Shown here: one piece after another, positions 26,812 to 34,169 of the stretch
Position numbering within the stretch: the first letter of the stretch is position 1
Layout: each line of letters starts with the position of its first letter
DNA from: Azohydromonas australica DSM 1124
GTDB lineage: Bacteria > Pseudomonadota > Gammaproteobacteria > Burkholderiales > Burkholderiaceae_C
Assembly (NCBI RefSeq): GCF_000430725.1
Contig: NZ_AUMO01000037.1
Coordinates: 62,001 to 126,000, forward strand
Direction: 5' to 3'
DNA length: 64,000 bases
Made by a program: the position numbers and the translations under genes
Notes under the pieces: model-generated
The model's input: only the letters and a program-made list of their open reading frames with translations
Databases searched by the model: none
What the model was told of the DNA's origin: nothing

Positions 26812-27659
26812 GCACGGGCCTTTGGGGTCGAGCGTGCGCGCGTAGCGGCGGTGCGGGCAGCCGCACGCTGCGCGGCCCGCTCCTCGGCCTCCTTCTGCCG
26901 GTACGACTCACCGTCGATGCGCACCACCTCTGCCCGGTGCATCAGGCGGTCCACCAGCGAGACGACGCAAGCCGCGCTCGGGAAGACCTGGTTCCATTCG
27001 GCGAACTTCTTGTTCGTGGTGACCACCGTGCTCTTGCTCAGGTAGCGCCGGCTCACGAGCTCGAACAGCAGGTCGGCGTGGCGGTCGGAGTAGGAGAGGT
27101 ACCCCAGCTCATCGACGAGCAACACGTCAGGTGCGGCGTAGCGCTGCAACCGCCGGCGCAGTGCCGAGTCGCTGTCCAGGGCAGCGAGCTCGCTGAGCAT
27201 CTGGCCGGCGGTGGTGAAGAGCACGGTGTGGCCGGCCAGCACGGCCTGGTAGCCCAGGTTGGCCGCGCACATGGACTTGCCCACGCCGTTGGGGCCGACC
27301 AGCACGACGTTGGTGGCGTCCTCCAGGAACTGCAGCCCCATGAGCTCCTCGATGGCGGCACGGTCGATCTCCTTGGGCCAGCTCCAGTCGAAGTCGGCCA
27401 GCGGCTTGAACTGCCCCAGGTGCGCATCGCGCAGCCGCCGCTCCAGGCTGCGGTCAGCCCGCTCGGCCAGCTCCCACTGCAGCCACTGGTGCACGCGGCG
27501 CTGCGCCTCGGGGTCCGCCGTGATCTCGCCCCAGTGCGCGAGCAGCCCGTGCAGCCGCAACGCCTTGGCCTGCTCGCGCAGCTCCGCCAGCGTGAAGGTG
27601 GCGTCAATCCTCGGCTTGGTCTTGGGCAGGGTGTTCGGGACGGCGGCCATGGCGGTCAT
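26808..27659 (-). CDS. istB: IstB-like ATPase of the IS21 element
   Basis: The protein has 283 aa. Walker A is GPNGVGKS at about 122-129 and Walker B is VLLVDELGYLS. The N-terminal helical region (LREQAKALRLHGLLAHWGEI) is the IS21 helper domain found in DnaC-like AAA+ proteins. IstB stacks on DNA and directs IstA to the target. It overlaps istA by 56 bases; an internal ATG at 27650 is an alternative start. The gene appears intact. Confidence 0.9.
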   Translation of the reverse strand: MTAMAAVPNTLPKTKPRIDATFTLAELREQAKALRLHGLLAHWGEITADPEAQRRVHQWLQWELAERADRSLERRLRDAHLGQFKPLADFDWSWPKEIDRAAIEELMGLQFLEDATNVVLVGPNGVGKSMCAANLGYQAVLAGHTVLFTTAGQMLSELAALDSDSALRRRLQRYAAPDVLLVDELGYLSYSDRHADLLFELVSRRYLSKSTVVTTNKKFAEWNQVFPSAACVVSLVDRLMHRAEVVRIDGESYRQKEAEERAAQRAAARTAATRARSTPKARA

Positions 27660-29121
27660 AGATCTCCAGCGGGTGGGGACGCACCGGCGCGTCGCGGCGG
27701 GCGACGTGTTCGGGCAGGAGCAGCGGGATGGGCGGCGGCAGCCCGGCGGCCTCCCGGGCGCGCTCTAGGGCCAGGCTCACGGCGTTGGGATGCGGCACGC
27801 CGCGGCCAATGGCGTCGAGGATGGCGTCCTGCAGGGGCTGCGCGCCGTAGCGCTGCAGCAGCCGCAGCAACGCGGCGGTGATGGCGCCAAGGTTGTGGCC
27901 GCGCGCGGCGGCCATCTGCAGCAGCTGGGCGCTGGCCGGCGCGGCCTGGGCCAGCTGGTCGTAGCCGCGGTTCTGCCGCGCCTGGCGCTTGTGCGCGACC
28001 AAGTCCTGCACGTGCGTCGGGTCCTCGATCTGCTGGCCGCGGTCCCAGCAACGCGCGTGGCAGGCCAGCTCGGCGGGCCCGTCGAAGATGCGCACGCGCT
28101 GCTCGTCGGCCAGCACCGCCAGCGTGCGCTGCACGTGGGTGTGCGGCACCGAGTAGTCGTTGAGGTCGAAGCGCACATAAGGGCTCTTGCCGACCGCGAC
28201 GGCCACGCGCTCGCCCAATACCCAGTCGTACGAGGGTAGCGGCAGCAGATGAGCGCGCTCGGCCTCGAACGCGGCACCAACCGTCATGCGGTGGTCCTCG
28301 GGCCACGGTCGCGCGCACGCGGCACCCTCGCACCAGCGACGGGCCTGCGCGTTGAGGTCGGCCAGGTCGGTGTAGCTGCGGGCCGCGAAGAAGTTGGTGC
28401 GTACGTAACTGATGGCCCTCTCGACCCGACCCTTCTCGTTCCCGCGCGCCACGGCCACGGGGCGTGGCTCGAAGCGGTAGTGCGATGCCAGGCGCAGCAG
28501 CGTCGGGTTGAGCCGGATGGCGTCGCCCACGCGCTCCAGCACGGCACTCTTGAGATTGTCGTAGAGGACGATCCGCACGGCTCCCTGGTGGAACTCGAAG
28601 GCCTCGACATGGCCGCGCAAGAAGCTGTCCATCCGAGCGTCCATGAAGAACCTCAGGAAGATGCGCCGCGAGTAGCTCAGCACCATCACGAAGGCCATGA
28701 GCGGGCGCCGGGCGCGGCCGATGTTCATGTAGCCCATGTGCGCCCAGTCCACCTGGGCCTGTTCGCCCGGCAGCGTGCGCAGCCTCAGGTACGCCTGCGC
28801 CACGGGGCGCGGCCGCATCCCCGCCACCTGGTGGCGGAAGTGGTGCGGGCAGCCGGCGTAGCCGCGCTCGCACACCATGGCGTATAGCCGGGCGGCGGTA
28901 AGCTTGGGGTAGCGCTGCAGCGTCTCGGCGATGAATGGACGGTAGGGATCGATGCGGCTCGGGCGCGGCGACAGCGCCTGCAGCGTGATGCCCTCGGCGG
29001 CCAGTGCGCGGCGCACCGTGGTGTGGTGCACGCCGAGCTGGCGTGCGATGGTGCCCACCGGCCAGTGCTCGGCGTGGTGCAGCCGCACGATGTGCGCGCG
29101 CAGTTCAGGGCAGATGGTCAC
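27604..29121 (-). CDS. istA: IstA transposase of the IS21 element
   Basis: The 505-aa protein starts at a GTG overlapping the preceding gene. The N-terminus has a helix-turn-helix (PVGTIARQLGVHHTTVRRAL). The DDE catalytic core shows Asp in QAQVDWAHMGYM, Asp in RIVLYDNLKSAVLE and Glu in RGNEKGRVERAISYVR. A C-terminal beta-barrel-like segment (GKSPYVRFDLNDYSVPHTHV) follows. All three acidic residues are present and no frameshift is seen, so the element could be active. Confidence 0.9.
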   Translation of the reverse strand: MTICPELRAHIVRLHHAEHWPVGTIARQLGVHHTTVRRALAAEGITLQALSPRPSRIDPYRPFIAETLQRYPKLTAARLYAMVCERGYAGCPHHFRHQVAGMRPRPVAQAYLRLRTLPGEQAQVDWAHMGYMNIGRARRPLMAFVMVLSYSRRIFLRFFMDARMDSFLRGHVEAFEFHQGAVRIVLYDNLKSAVLERVGDAIRLNPTLLRLASHYRFEPRPVAVARGNEKGRVERAISYVRTNFFAARSYTDLADLNAQARRWCEGAACARPWPEDHRMTVGAAFEAERAHLLPLPSYDWVLGERVAVAVGKSPYVRFDLNDYSVPHTHVQRTLAVLADEQRVRIFDGPAELACHARCWDRGQQIEDPTHVQDLVAHKRQARQNRGYDQLAQAAPASAQLLQMAAARGHNLGAITAALLRLLQRYGAQPLQDAILDAIGRGVPHPNAVSLALERAREAAGLPPPIPLLLPEHVARRDAPVRPHPLEIYDRHGRRPEHPAQDQAED

Positions 29122-29560
29122 GGCCGTGCCTCCTGTGCAGGAAGCGCTGGCGCACGCGCGGCAGCAGCGGTTGCTGGCAGCGCCGGCACCGCCAGGGCAG
29201 CGGCACGTCCAGGCCGCCGGACGCGGTGGCGACAGTGGAGATCACGGCGGTACTGGCACATGCGGCCAGTGGAGCGGCAGCCACCGGCACGGGGCAACCC
29301 TGGTGCGTCACGATGTCGATGTCGCAATGCTGTGCCCGGTGTTCGGACTGGCGCGCACGCCAGCGCCGTGAACGCGCGGCATGCGCCAGGCGACCCCTCC
29401 AGCTGCGCTGGTAGCGCTGCGCGGCCTCCCGGCGGCGCTCGCGCCGTGCCTGCGCGGCACACTCGCGGCCGCAGTAGTGCTGACCGCGGTCGCAGTGGCT
29501 GCACAGCAGCACCTGCACGCGGCAGCGGCCGCACAGGAACAGGCGGGCGGATCGCTCCAT
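29105..29560 (-). CDS. Cys-rich zinc-binding protein of the IS21 element
   Basis: The ATG at 29560 gives 151 aa. The first half carries several Cys/His pairs (FLCGRCRVQVLLCSHCDRGQ, HYCGRECAAQARRE) that look like a zinc-ribbon or MYND-like fold; the C-terminus has WRCRRCQQPLLP, a second CxxC. The gene is upstream of istA and overlaps it by 17 bases, so it is part of the element's operon. Similar Cys-rich proteins accompany some IS21 relatives; the role is unknown. Confidence 0.6.
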   Translation of the reverse strand: MERSARLFLCGRCRVQVLLCSHCDRGQHYCGRECAAQARRERRREAAQRYQRSWRGRLAHAARSRRWRARQSEHRAQHCDIDIVTHQGCPVPVAAAPLAACASTAVISTVATASGGLDVPLPWRCRRCQQPLLPRVRQRFLHRRHGRDHLP

Positions 29561-29810
29561 GAGCAGCACCTCGGCAACGAGCCGAAGTGCTGGACGCCGC
29601 GACCGTGGCGGTGCAACACTGCTGCTGCACTCACCGTCGTGATGACCGTGGTGTGGGACACGGCGCGGGCGCCTCTGCCACGAAGTTGACTCGCTGCCGT
29701 GTCCGCCTGATGCCTCCGGCGGGTGCTGCCGTTGTAGCGCCGCCGTGCCGTGCCTGGGCTCCTCGTGTGGCGGGCCAGGCGCTGCCACCCCTCAGTTGAT
29801 TGACGCGACT

Positions 29811-29850
29811 TCGCCAGCCTGGCCGCCCTGCAGGGCGGCCAGGCTGGCGA
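29811..29850. repeat. perfect 40-bp palindrome
   Basis: The first 20 bases are the exact reverse complement of the second 20, with CTGCAG at the centre and no loop. It lies inside the IS21 element, about 90 bp from its left end and upstream of the zinc-ribbon gene. It may form a cruciform or act as a block to incoming transcription; no T tract follows on either side. Confidence 0.9.
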
Positions 29851-29914
29851 GCTCCCTCACGCCTGCACCCCGGCAAGCCTGCTGCTCACCAAAAGCGCGT
29901 CCTCACCGCCGGAA

Positions 29915-31243
29915 ATGCGCGCTTCCAGACCGCCACTCACACGCTACGGGCTCATCGCCGATCTGCTGCACATGCCCGTGGGCACCCGTGGCCTGTATGC
30001 GCGATTGCGCGAGAAGGCCGCGGCCGACTACGCCATTCCCGGCAGCACCCGCACCCGCATTGCCGTGGAGACGCTGCGCCACTGGCTCAAGGCCTACCGG
30101 CGCGGTGGCTTCGACGCGCTGTTCCCGAAGGACCGTTGCGACCGTGGCCGGTCACGTGCCCTGTCGCAGACCACCGCCGATGCACTGCTGAGCCTCAAGG
30201 AAGAGCAGCCCCACCTGTCGATCGCGCAACTGATCGCCGCCTTGGGTCCGGCGCAACCCGAGTCGGCCAGCCCCGCGGCCTCGACCGTGCACAGGCTTCT
30301 GCAGCGCGCTGGGCTGATGGAGCGCCCCGCCCAGGACAGTGGCGACCAGGACCGCCGGCGCTTCGCCTTCGCACACCCGGGCCAGCTGTGGATGAGCGAC
30401 GTCATGCACGGCCCCAGCGTAACGCTGGAGGGCTCGCGCGTGCGGCGCAAGACTTACCTCATCGCCTTCCTCGATGACGCCACGCGCGTGGTGCCGTATT
30501 GCGCCTTCGCCCTGTCCGAGAACACGCAGGCGTTCATGCCGGTGTTCAAGCAGGCGTTGCTGCGCCGAGGCGTCCCGCAACGCCTGTACGTGGACAACGG
30601 CGCCAATTACCGCTCGCAGCAGCTGGCCCTGGTGTGCGCTCGGCTGGGCGTGGCGCTGATCCATGCCCGGCCCTACCAGCCCCAGGGCAAGGGCAAGCAG
30701 GAGCGCTGGTTCCGCACCGTACGCGCCCAGCTGCTGCCCACCTTGACCGAGACCGACACTGCCAGCCTGGAAGCCCTCAACCGACGCCTGCGGGTCTGGG
30801 TCGAGGCCGAGTACCACCACAGTCCGCATCGGGGCCTGGACGGCCTCACACCGCTGGAGTGCTGGGCCCAGAGCGAGCAGCCGCCGCGCCTGCCCGATGC
30901 GGCGCTCGACCTCGACGAGCTGTTCCTCTTCGAGGCCAAGCGCCGTGTGCAACGCGACCACACCGTCAGCCTCGACGGCCGGCTCTTCGAGCTCGATGCC
31001 GCGCTTGTTGGGCAGGCCGTGACGCTGCGCTACGACCCCGCCACCGCCGCAGCGCGCGGCATCGACGTCTGGCACGACGGGCGCTTCGTTGAGCGTGCGC
31101 GAGCGCTCGATGCCTACGCCAACTGCTTCGTGCGCCGCCGCCGTTCCACCCAGGCCCTGGAGCCCGACAAGCCGGCCGCGGCGCCTCGCCCCACGGGGCT
31201 GGCCCTGCGCCACCTGCGAGGCCCCAACGACAAGGAGCGGTGA
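29915..31243 (+). CDS. DDE transposase with N-terminus rebuilt by the IS21 end
   Basis: The protein has 442 aa. Catalytic acidic residues are visible: Asp in QLWMSDVMHGPS, Asp in LYVDNGANYRSQQ and Glu in GKGKQERWFRTVR. The N-terminal part has a helix-turn-helix-like region (TRTRIAVETLRHWLKAYRRG). The family is rve-type, paired with ExeA/TniB-like ATPases as in Tn5053-like systems. The present ATG lies within the IS21 right end, so the first 11 residues (MRASRPPLTRY) replace the original MTDPAQAQAIALFRY; from RYGL on the frame is original. The enzyme may thus still be produced. Expression would depend on a promoter in the IS end. Confidence 0.8.
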   Translation: MRASRPPLTRYGLIADLLHMPVGTRGLYARLREKAAADYAIPGSTRTRIAVETLRHWLKAYRRGGFDALFPKDRCDRGRSRALSQTTADALLSLKEEQPHLSIAQLIAALGPAQPESASPAASTVHRLLQRAGLMERPAQDSGDQDRRRFAFAHPGQLWMSDVMHGPSVTLEGSRVRRKTYLIAFLDDATRVVPYCAFALSENTQAFMPVFKQALLRRGVPQRLYVDNGANYRSQQLALVCARLGVALIHARPYQPQGKGKQERWFRTVRAQLLPTLTETDTASLEALNRRLRVWVEAEYHHSPHRGLDGLTPLECWAQSEQPPRLPDAALDLDELFLFEAKRRVQRDHTVSLDGRLFELDAALVGQAVTLRYDPATAAARGIDVWHDGRFVERARALDAYANCFVRRRRSTQALEPDKPAAAPRPTGLALRHLRGPNDKER

Positions 31244-32040
31244 TGTACCTGAACCACTTCGGCCTGACGCATTACCCGTTCGAGCGCGCGCTCGAGCCCG
31301 ACGAGCTGTTCGCCTCCAGCGCCGTGTGCGAGGCCCAGGTGCGGCTGACCCACCTGGTGGAGCTGCGCGGCATCGGCTTGATCACCGGCGAGGTCGGCTC
31401 AGGCAAGACCACGGCGTGCCGCCGGCTCGCCGCCGCGCTGCACCCGGGGCTGCACCGGCTGTTCTACGTGCCGCTGTCCACGGGCAACGTGATGGACATG
31501 TACAAGGCCATCGCCTGGCAGCTCGGGCTGCCGGTGGAGCGCAACCGCGCCGCCGCCTACCGCGCCATCCACACCGAGGTCTGCCGCCTGGCCGTCGAAT
31601 GCCGCATCCATCCCGTGCTCGTCGTCGACGAGGCGCAGCATCTGCGTAACGACGTGCTTGAGGACCTGCGGCTGCTGACCAACTACGAGATGGATGCTGC
31701 GCCGCGGCTGTGCCTGCTGCTGGTGGGCCTGACCGAGCTTCGCCGGCGCCTGGCCATGGCCGTGCACGAGTCGCTGGCCCAGCGCATCGTCGTGCGCTAC
31801 CACCTCGGCGGACTCGCCCGCGACGAGCTCGGCGCGTACCTCGATCACCGGCTGAAGCTGGCGGGCATCAGCGTGCCGCTGTTCGAGCCCGGCGCCGTCG
31901 AGGCGCTGTACCAGGCCACCCACGGCCTGCCGCGCAAGGTCAACCGCATCGCCCACTACGCGCTGTCGGCTGCCGCGCTGGTCAAGGCGCGGCAGATCGA
32001 CCCCGAGCACGTCCACCGCGCCGTCGAGGAAGTGCAATGA
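31243..32040 (+). CDS. ExeA/TniB-like AAA ATPase
   Basis: The ATG at 31243 overlaps the transposase stop (TGATG) and has AAGGAG upstream, giving 265 aa. Walker A is GEVGSGKTT, Walker B is PVLVVDEAQHLRNDVL, and arginine-containing segments follow (HESLAQRIVVRYHL). This architecture is that of transposition ATPases of the TniB/TnsC/MuB group, which select target DNA and activate the transposase. Confidence 0.85.
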   Translation: MYLNHFGLTHYPFERALEPDELFASSAVCEAQVRLTHLVELRGIGLITGEVGSGKTTACRRLAAALHPGLHRLFYVPLSTGNVMDMYKAIAWQLGLPVERNRAAAYRAIHTEVCRLAVECRIHPVLVVDEAQHLRNDVLEDLRLLTNYEMDAAPRLCLLLVGLTELRRRLAMAVHESLAQRIVVRYHLGGLARDELGAYLDHRLKLAGISVPLFEPGAVEALYQATHGLPRKVNRIAHYALSAAALVKARQIDPEHVHRAVEEVQ

Positions 32041-32243
32041 AGCGCAGCACCGTTCTCATGCCCATGCTGCTGCCCAGGATCTCCGACCAGGCCGCGGTGC
32101 AACTGCTCGACATCCTGGAGCAACTGCTGGAGTGCGTGCGCCATCACTACGCGCCGCAGATCGAGCGCTGGCAGCGCCGGCAGCGCGACACCGGCTTGCC
32201 CTTCGATCCCACGCCGCCCCCGGACGACGGGCTGCCGTTCTGA
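32037..32243 (+). CDS. small acidic-tail protein of the DDE/ATPase transposon
   Basis: The 68-residue protein starts four bases inside the ATPase gene (ATGA). It has a helical body (AAVQLLDILEQLLECVRHHY) and ends PFDPTPPPDDGLPF. The same layout occurs in the IS21 protein at 26602-26811, although the two transposons encode different transposase families. It is likely a third transposition subunit or an ATPase partner; unproven. Confidence 0.65.
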   Translation: MKRSTVLMPMLLPRISDQAAVQLLDILEQLLECVRHHYAPQIERWQRRQRDTGLPFDPTPPPDDGLPF

Positions 32244-32425
32244 CCCGGTTCGGCTCCTTCACCAAGCGACACGGCCCGGCACCCCCGGGCCGTCTTCGTT
32301 CGCCATCCGCATTACGCCACCGTTCCACACTCCGTCACCTGGTGGGCCAATGCGGGTAGACGCCCGTCTTGCCTCACGAAATTGCGTGGGAAAGACGCGG
32401 TGGAAAAGCGCGAGAGACAACATCT

Positions 32426-32647
32426 ATGGTCCCTTGCCAGGAGACACCGCTGGAGCTGGCTCAACGGCGCGTGCGTGATGCACAAGCGCTGGTTGAGAAG
32501 CAGAAGGAGCACATCGCGGAACTCGCACGCGAGAAGCGCGACACGTCGCAGGCACAGGCCATCCTGTCCACGTTCGAGACCACACTGCGCTTCATGCGCC
32601 AGGACTTGGCCGACTGTTTGAAGACCGTGGGTCGACTGCCGCAGTAA
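32426..32647 (+). CDS. conserved small helical protein
   Basis: The 73-residue protein (TPLELAQRRVRDAQALVEKQ ... ILSTFETTLRFMRQDLADCL) matches the pattern of a widespread small protein of proteobacteria, two helices beginning with ETPLELAxRxVR. The ribosome site is weak. It lies outside the candidate right end of the transposon. Function unknown. Confidence 0.6.
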   Translation: MVPCQETPLELAQRRVRDAQALVEKQKEHIAELAREKRDTSQAQAILSTFETTLRFMRQDLADCLKTVGRLPQ

Positions 32648-32666
32648 GCCGGCAGTAGACGTTGCC

Positions 32667-32873
32667 TCAGGCCGGTTCGCGCAGCGCCGACAGCTTCGTA
32701 TTGACCACGCGAAGTTCGGCCAGATGGGCAGCTGCCTGGGCTGTCAGCCGCGCGCGCTCGTCCTGGCAATCAGGGACTGCGTCAAGGGCGTTGAGCGCCT
32801 TCTCGTTAGCCAGAAGCACGCCTTCAAGCCGGGTGCACTCGGCCAGTAGTTGGCTGTAGTCAACGGTGTCCAC
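32667..32873 (-). CDS. second copy of the IS21-associated coiled-coil protein
   Basis: The 68-residue protein starts at a GTG aligned with the ATG of the gene at 26260-26472 and shares the helix pattern (LAECTRLEGVLLANEKALNA ... LAELRVVNTKLSALRE). It accompanies a truncated copy of the DEPF protein, so this is a remnant of a second, diverged IS21 relative whose istA and istB are gone. The gene itself is intact. Confidence 0.5.
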   Translation of the reverse strand: MDTVDYSQLLAECTRLEGVLLANEKALNALDAVPDCQDERARLTAQAAAHLAELRVVNTKLSALREPA

Positions 32874-33037
32874 GCATGGGAGTTTGGCGGCACGGGTTGA
32901 ACCCGTGGCCCGGGGACACCCGCAACGCAACACCGGGGCGATCCACGCTGGACTGCTGGAACCTGCCCAGCCCTGCTAGCCAAGCAAGGCGGCGATAAGT
33001 CCAAGCGAGCTTGGTGAGCGGCCCAGGGCACGCGCCG

Positions 33038-33199
33038 TCAGAACGGCTCGTCTGGCTCCAGAGGCAGGCAATGCTGCTGCGTCACGCAGTCATCACGCAG
33101 GGCACGCTGGATCTCGTGGCCATAGGCAGCCCAGAGGTGGTCGCGCAGCAGGTCCACCGCTTCGAAGACCGCCAGCGCCTGTGCGGGCGTCCAGCGCGC
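33038..33199 (-). pseudogene. truncated copy of the DEPF-tail protein
   Basis: The frame reads RWTPAQALAVFEAVDLLRDH ... CLPLEPDEPF and aligns with the product of 26602-26811, but the first 18 or so codons are missing; similarity stops near 33199. It marks the broken end of the second IS21-type remnant. Confidence 0.65.
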
Positions 33200-33352
33200 T
33201 GGACGATTTCTGCTACGAAACCCCTACGGTGATTCTGCCGGGCTTCCGAGCGGCGCAGGGCATTCCGGATGCGGTGCTGACCACCACTGAGGGCATCGCC
33301 GACCAGCTGGGCTACCGCACAGCTGGTGCTCATCAGCTACGCACCCGTGCTG
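33200..33352. other. short unassigned junction
   Basis: A plus-strand frame here reads LDDFCYETPTVILPGFRAAQ and IPDAVLTTTEGIADQLG, which is protein-like but has no start and ends without a recognisable domain. It may be a relic of a gene cut by the IS21 remnant. No family is recognised. Confidence 0.3.
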
Positions 33353-33510
33353 TCATTTGTTTGCGCCCGTCAAATACAGATCCACGGCAAAGCCGCTTTG
33401 TACGTTGAGCAACTCCAGCGTCCCGCCGTGAGTGCGCACCACGGCATCGGCCAGCACCAGTCCGAGGCCCGGCAGGCTGCCCCCTGCCTGAAACCGTCCC
33501 GGGTGGCCTG
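33353..33510 (-). pseudogene. C-terminal fragment of a sensor histidine kinase
   Basis: The frame encodes GRFQAGGSLPGLGLVLADAV followed by HGGTLELLNVQSGFAVDLYL, the G2 box and last strands of a QseC/EnvZ-like ATPase domain, and stops after TGANK. The rest of the kinase is absent; the upstream side joins a PEP-CTERM fragment on the other strand. Confidence 0.65.
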
Positions 33511-33795
33511 TTCTACGATCCCACGCGGGGTCCACCGGTGGGCGATGTCGAGGGCCGGCGCAACGTCACGATGTTCAACTCCGGCGTGCGCGGCCTCGTC
33601 GTCCCGCAGAGCCTATTCACGGGCGGGTCGTCGCTGACCATCAGCCTGTTCCCCCGCACCCCGATCTTCGACCTCTACATCGATCGCATGGAACTGTCGT
33701 ACCCGCCGATTCCAGAGCCGGCGACGCCCTCGCTGATGATCGCTGGCTTGGCCGTGGTAGGCGGGCTTGCGTGGCGGGCACACCGACGCCCGTGA
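33484..33795 (+). pseudogene. 3' fragment of a PEP-CTERM protein gene
   Basis: The open frame has no convincing start and ends with a PEP-CTERM sorting signal: PIPEPATPSL, a hydrophobic segment (MIAGLAVVGGLAWRA) and a basic tail. The part before it (NVTMFNSGVRGLVVPQSLFT) looks like the end of a beta-rich exported protein. PEP-CTERM tails are cleaved by exosortase in Gram-negative bacteria that make exopolysaccharide. Confidence 0.6.
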
Positions 33796-34169
33796 CTTGG
33801 TGCGTCCATCTGTCCCGCAAGAGGGATGTGCTGCCTGCGCCGCCCGCGAAGGACAAGGGCTACCGACAGATGTCCAATGGCAGCGGCAACGGTAAACGAT
33901 CCGGTAGAGAACTTCCCTCAGTGCTCTTGCAATCACTGGTGGTGCGTCGCACTATCAGCAGGGCCTGAGGGGCAAGGGGAAGAGCGCCGCGCGAATGCCC
34001 TCGCGCAAGACGCCGTTGGAGGCAGCTCACCGCCGTCACTGGAAAGACTTCATTTCGGTGGCGGCGGTGTGCCGTGAAAAGGCTGCGCCTCAACCTTGGT
34101 CTGCTGGAACGCGCATTGCGGTCATGGGCTTTGCGGCGCAGGTGCCCTACGTCAGCCGCCAGTCGGTTC
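33796..34169. other. gene-free region, 374 bp
   Basis: No frame here has a supported start or domain. It follows the PEP-CTERM fragment and precedes the convergent end of a sensor kinase gene. Nothing recognisable. Confidence 0.4.

Larger units (their letters stand above)
26065..29941 (-). mobile_element. IS21-family insertion sequence with accessory genes
   Basis: The element is 3877 bp, flanked by the 5-bp direct repeat CGCTA (26060-26064 and 29942-29946). Its ends start with TG and end with CA: the left end reads TGTTGGCGGCGGTCT and the right end, on the other strand, TGTGAGTGGCGGTCT. Inside lie 44-bp inverted repeats (26072-26115 and 29891-29934) with 38 matches, each containing the subterminal repeat AAAAGCGCGTC, as typical for IS21. 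It encodes a zinc-ribbon protein, istA, istB and two small proteins, all on the minus strand. Confidence 0.85.
25208..32336 (+). mobile_element. DDE/ATPase transposon carrying a nested IS21 element
   Basis: The element encodes a zinc-ribbon protein, a DDE transposase, an ExeA/TniB-like ATPase and a small acidic-tail protein in one direction. The transposase gene is split by an IS21-family element. Candidate terminal repeats are TGACGCTGTGGAACG at 25208-25222 and, read on the minus strand from 32336, TGACGGAGTGTGGAACG. They agree except for a two-base gap and one mismatch. The ends are therefore approximate; the gene content is clear. Confidence 0.5.

Noticed and set aside
27053-27607. Further frames over istA and istB
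   Set aside because: They are out-of-phase shadows of the transposition genes.
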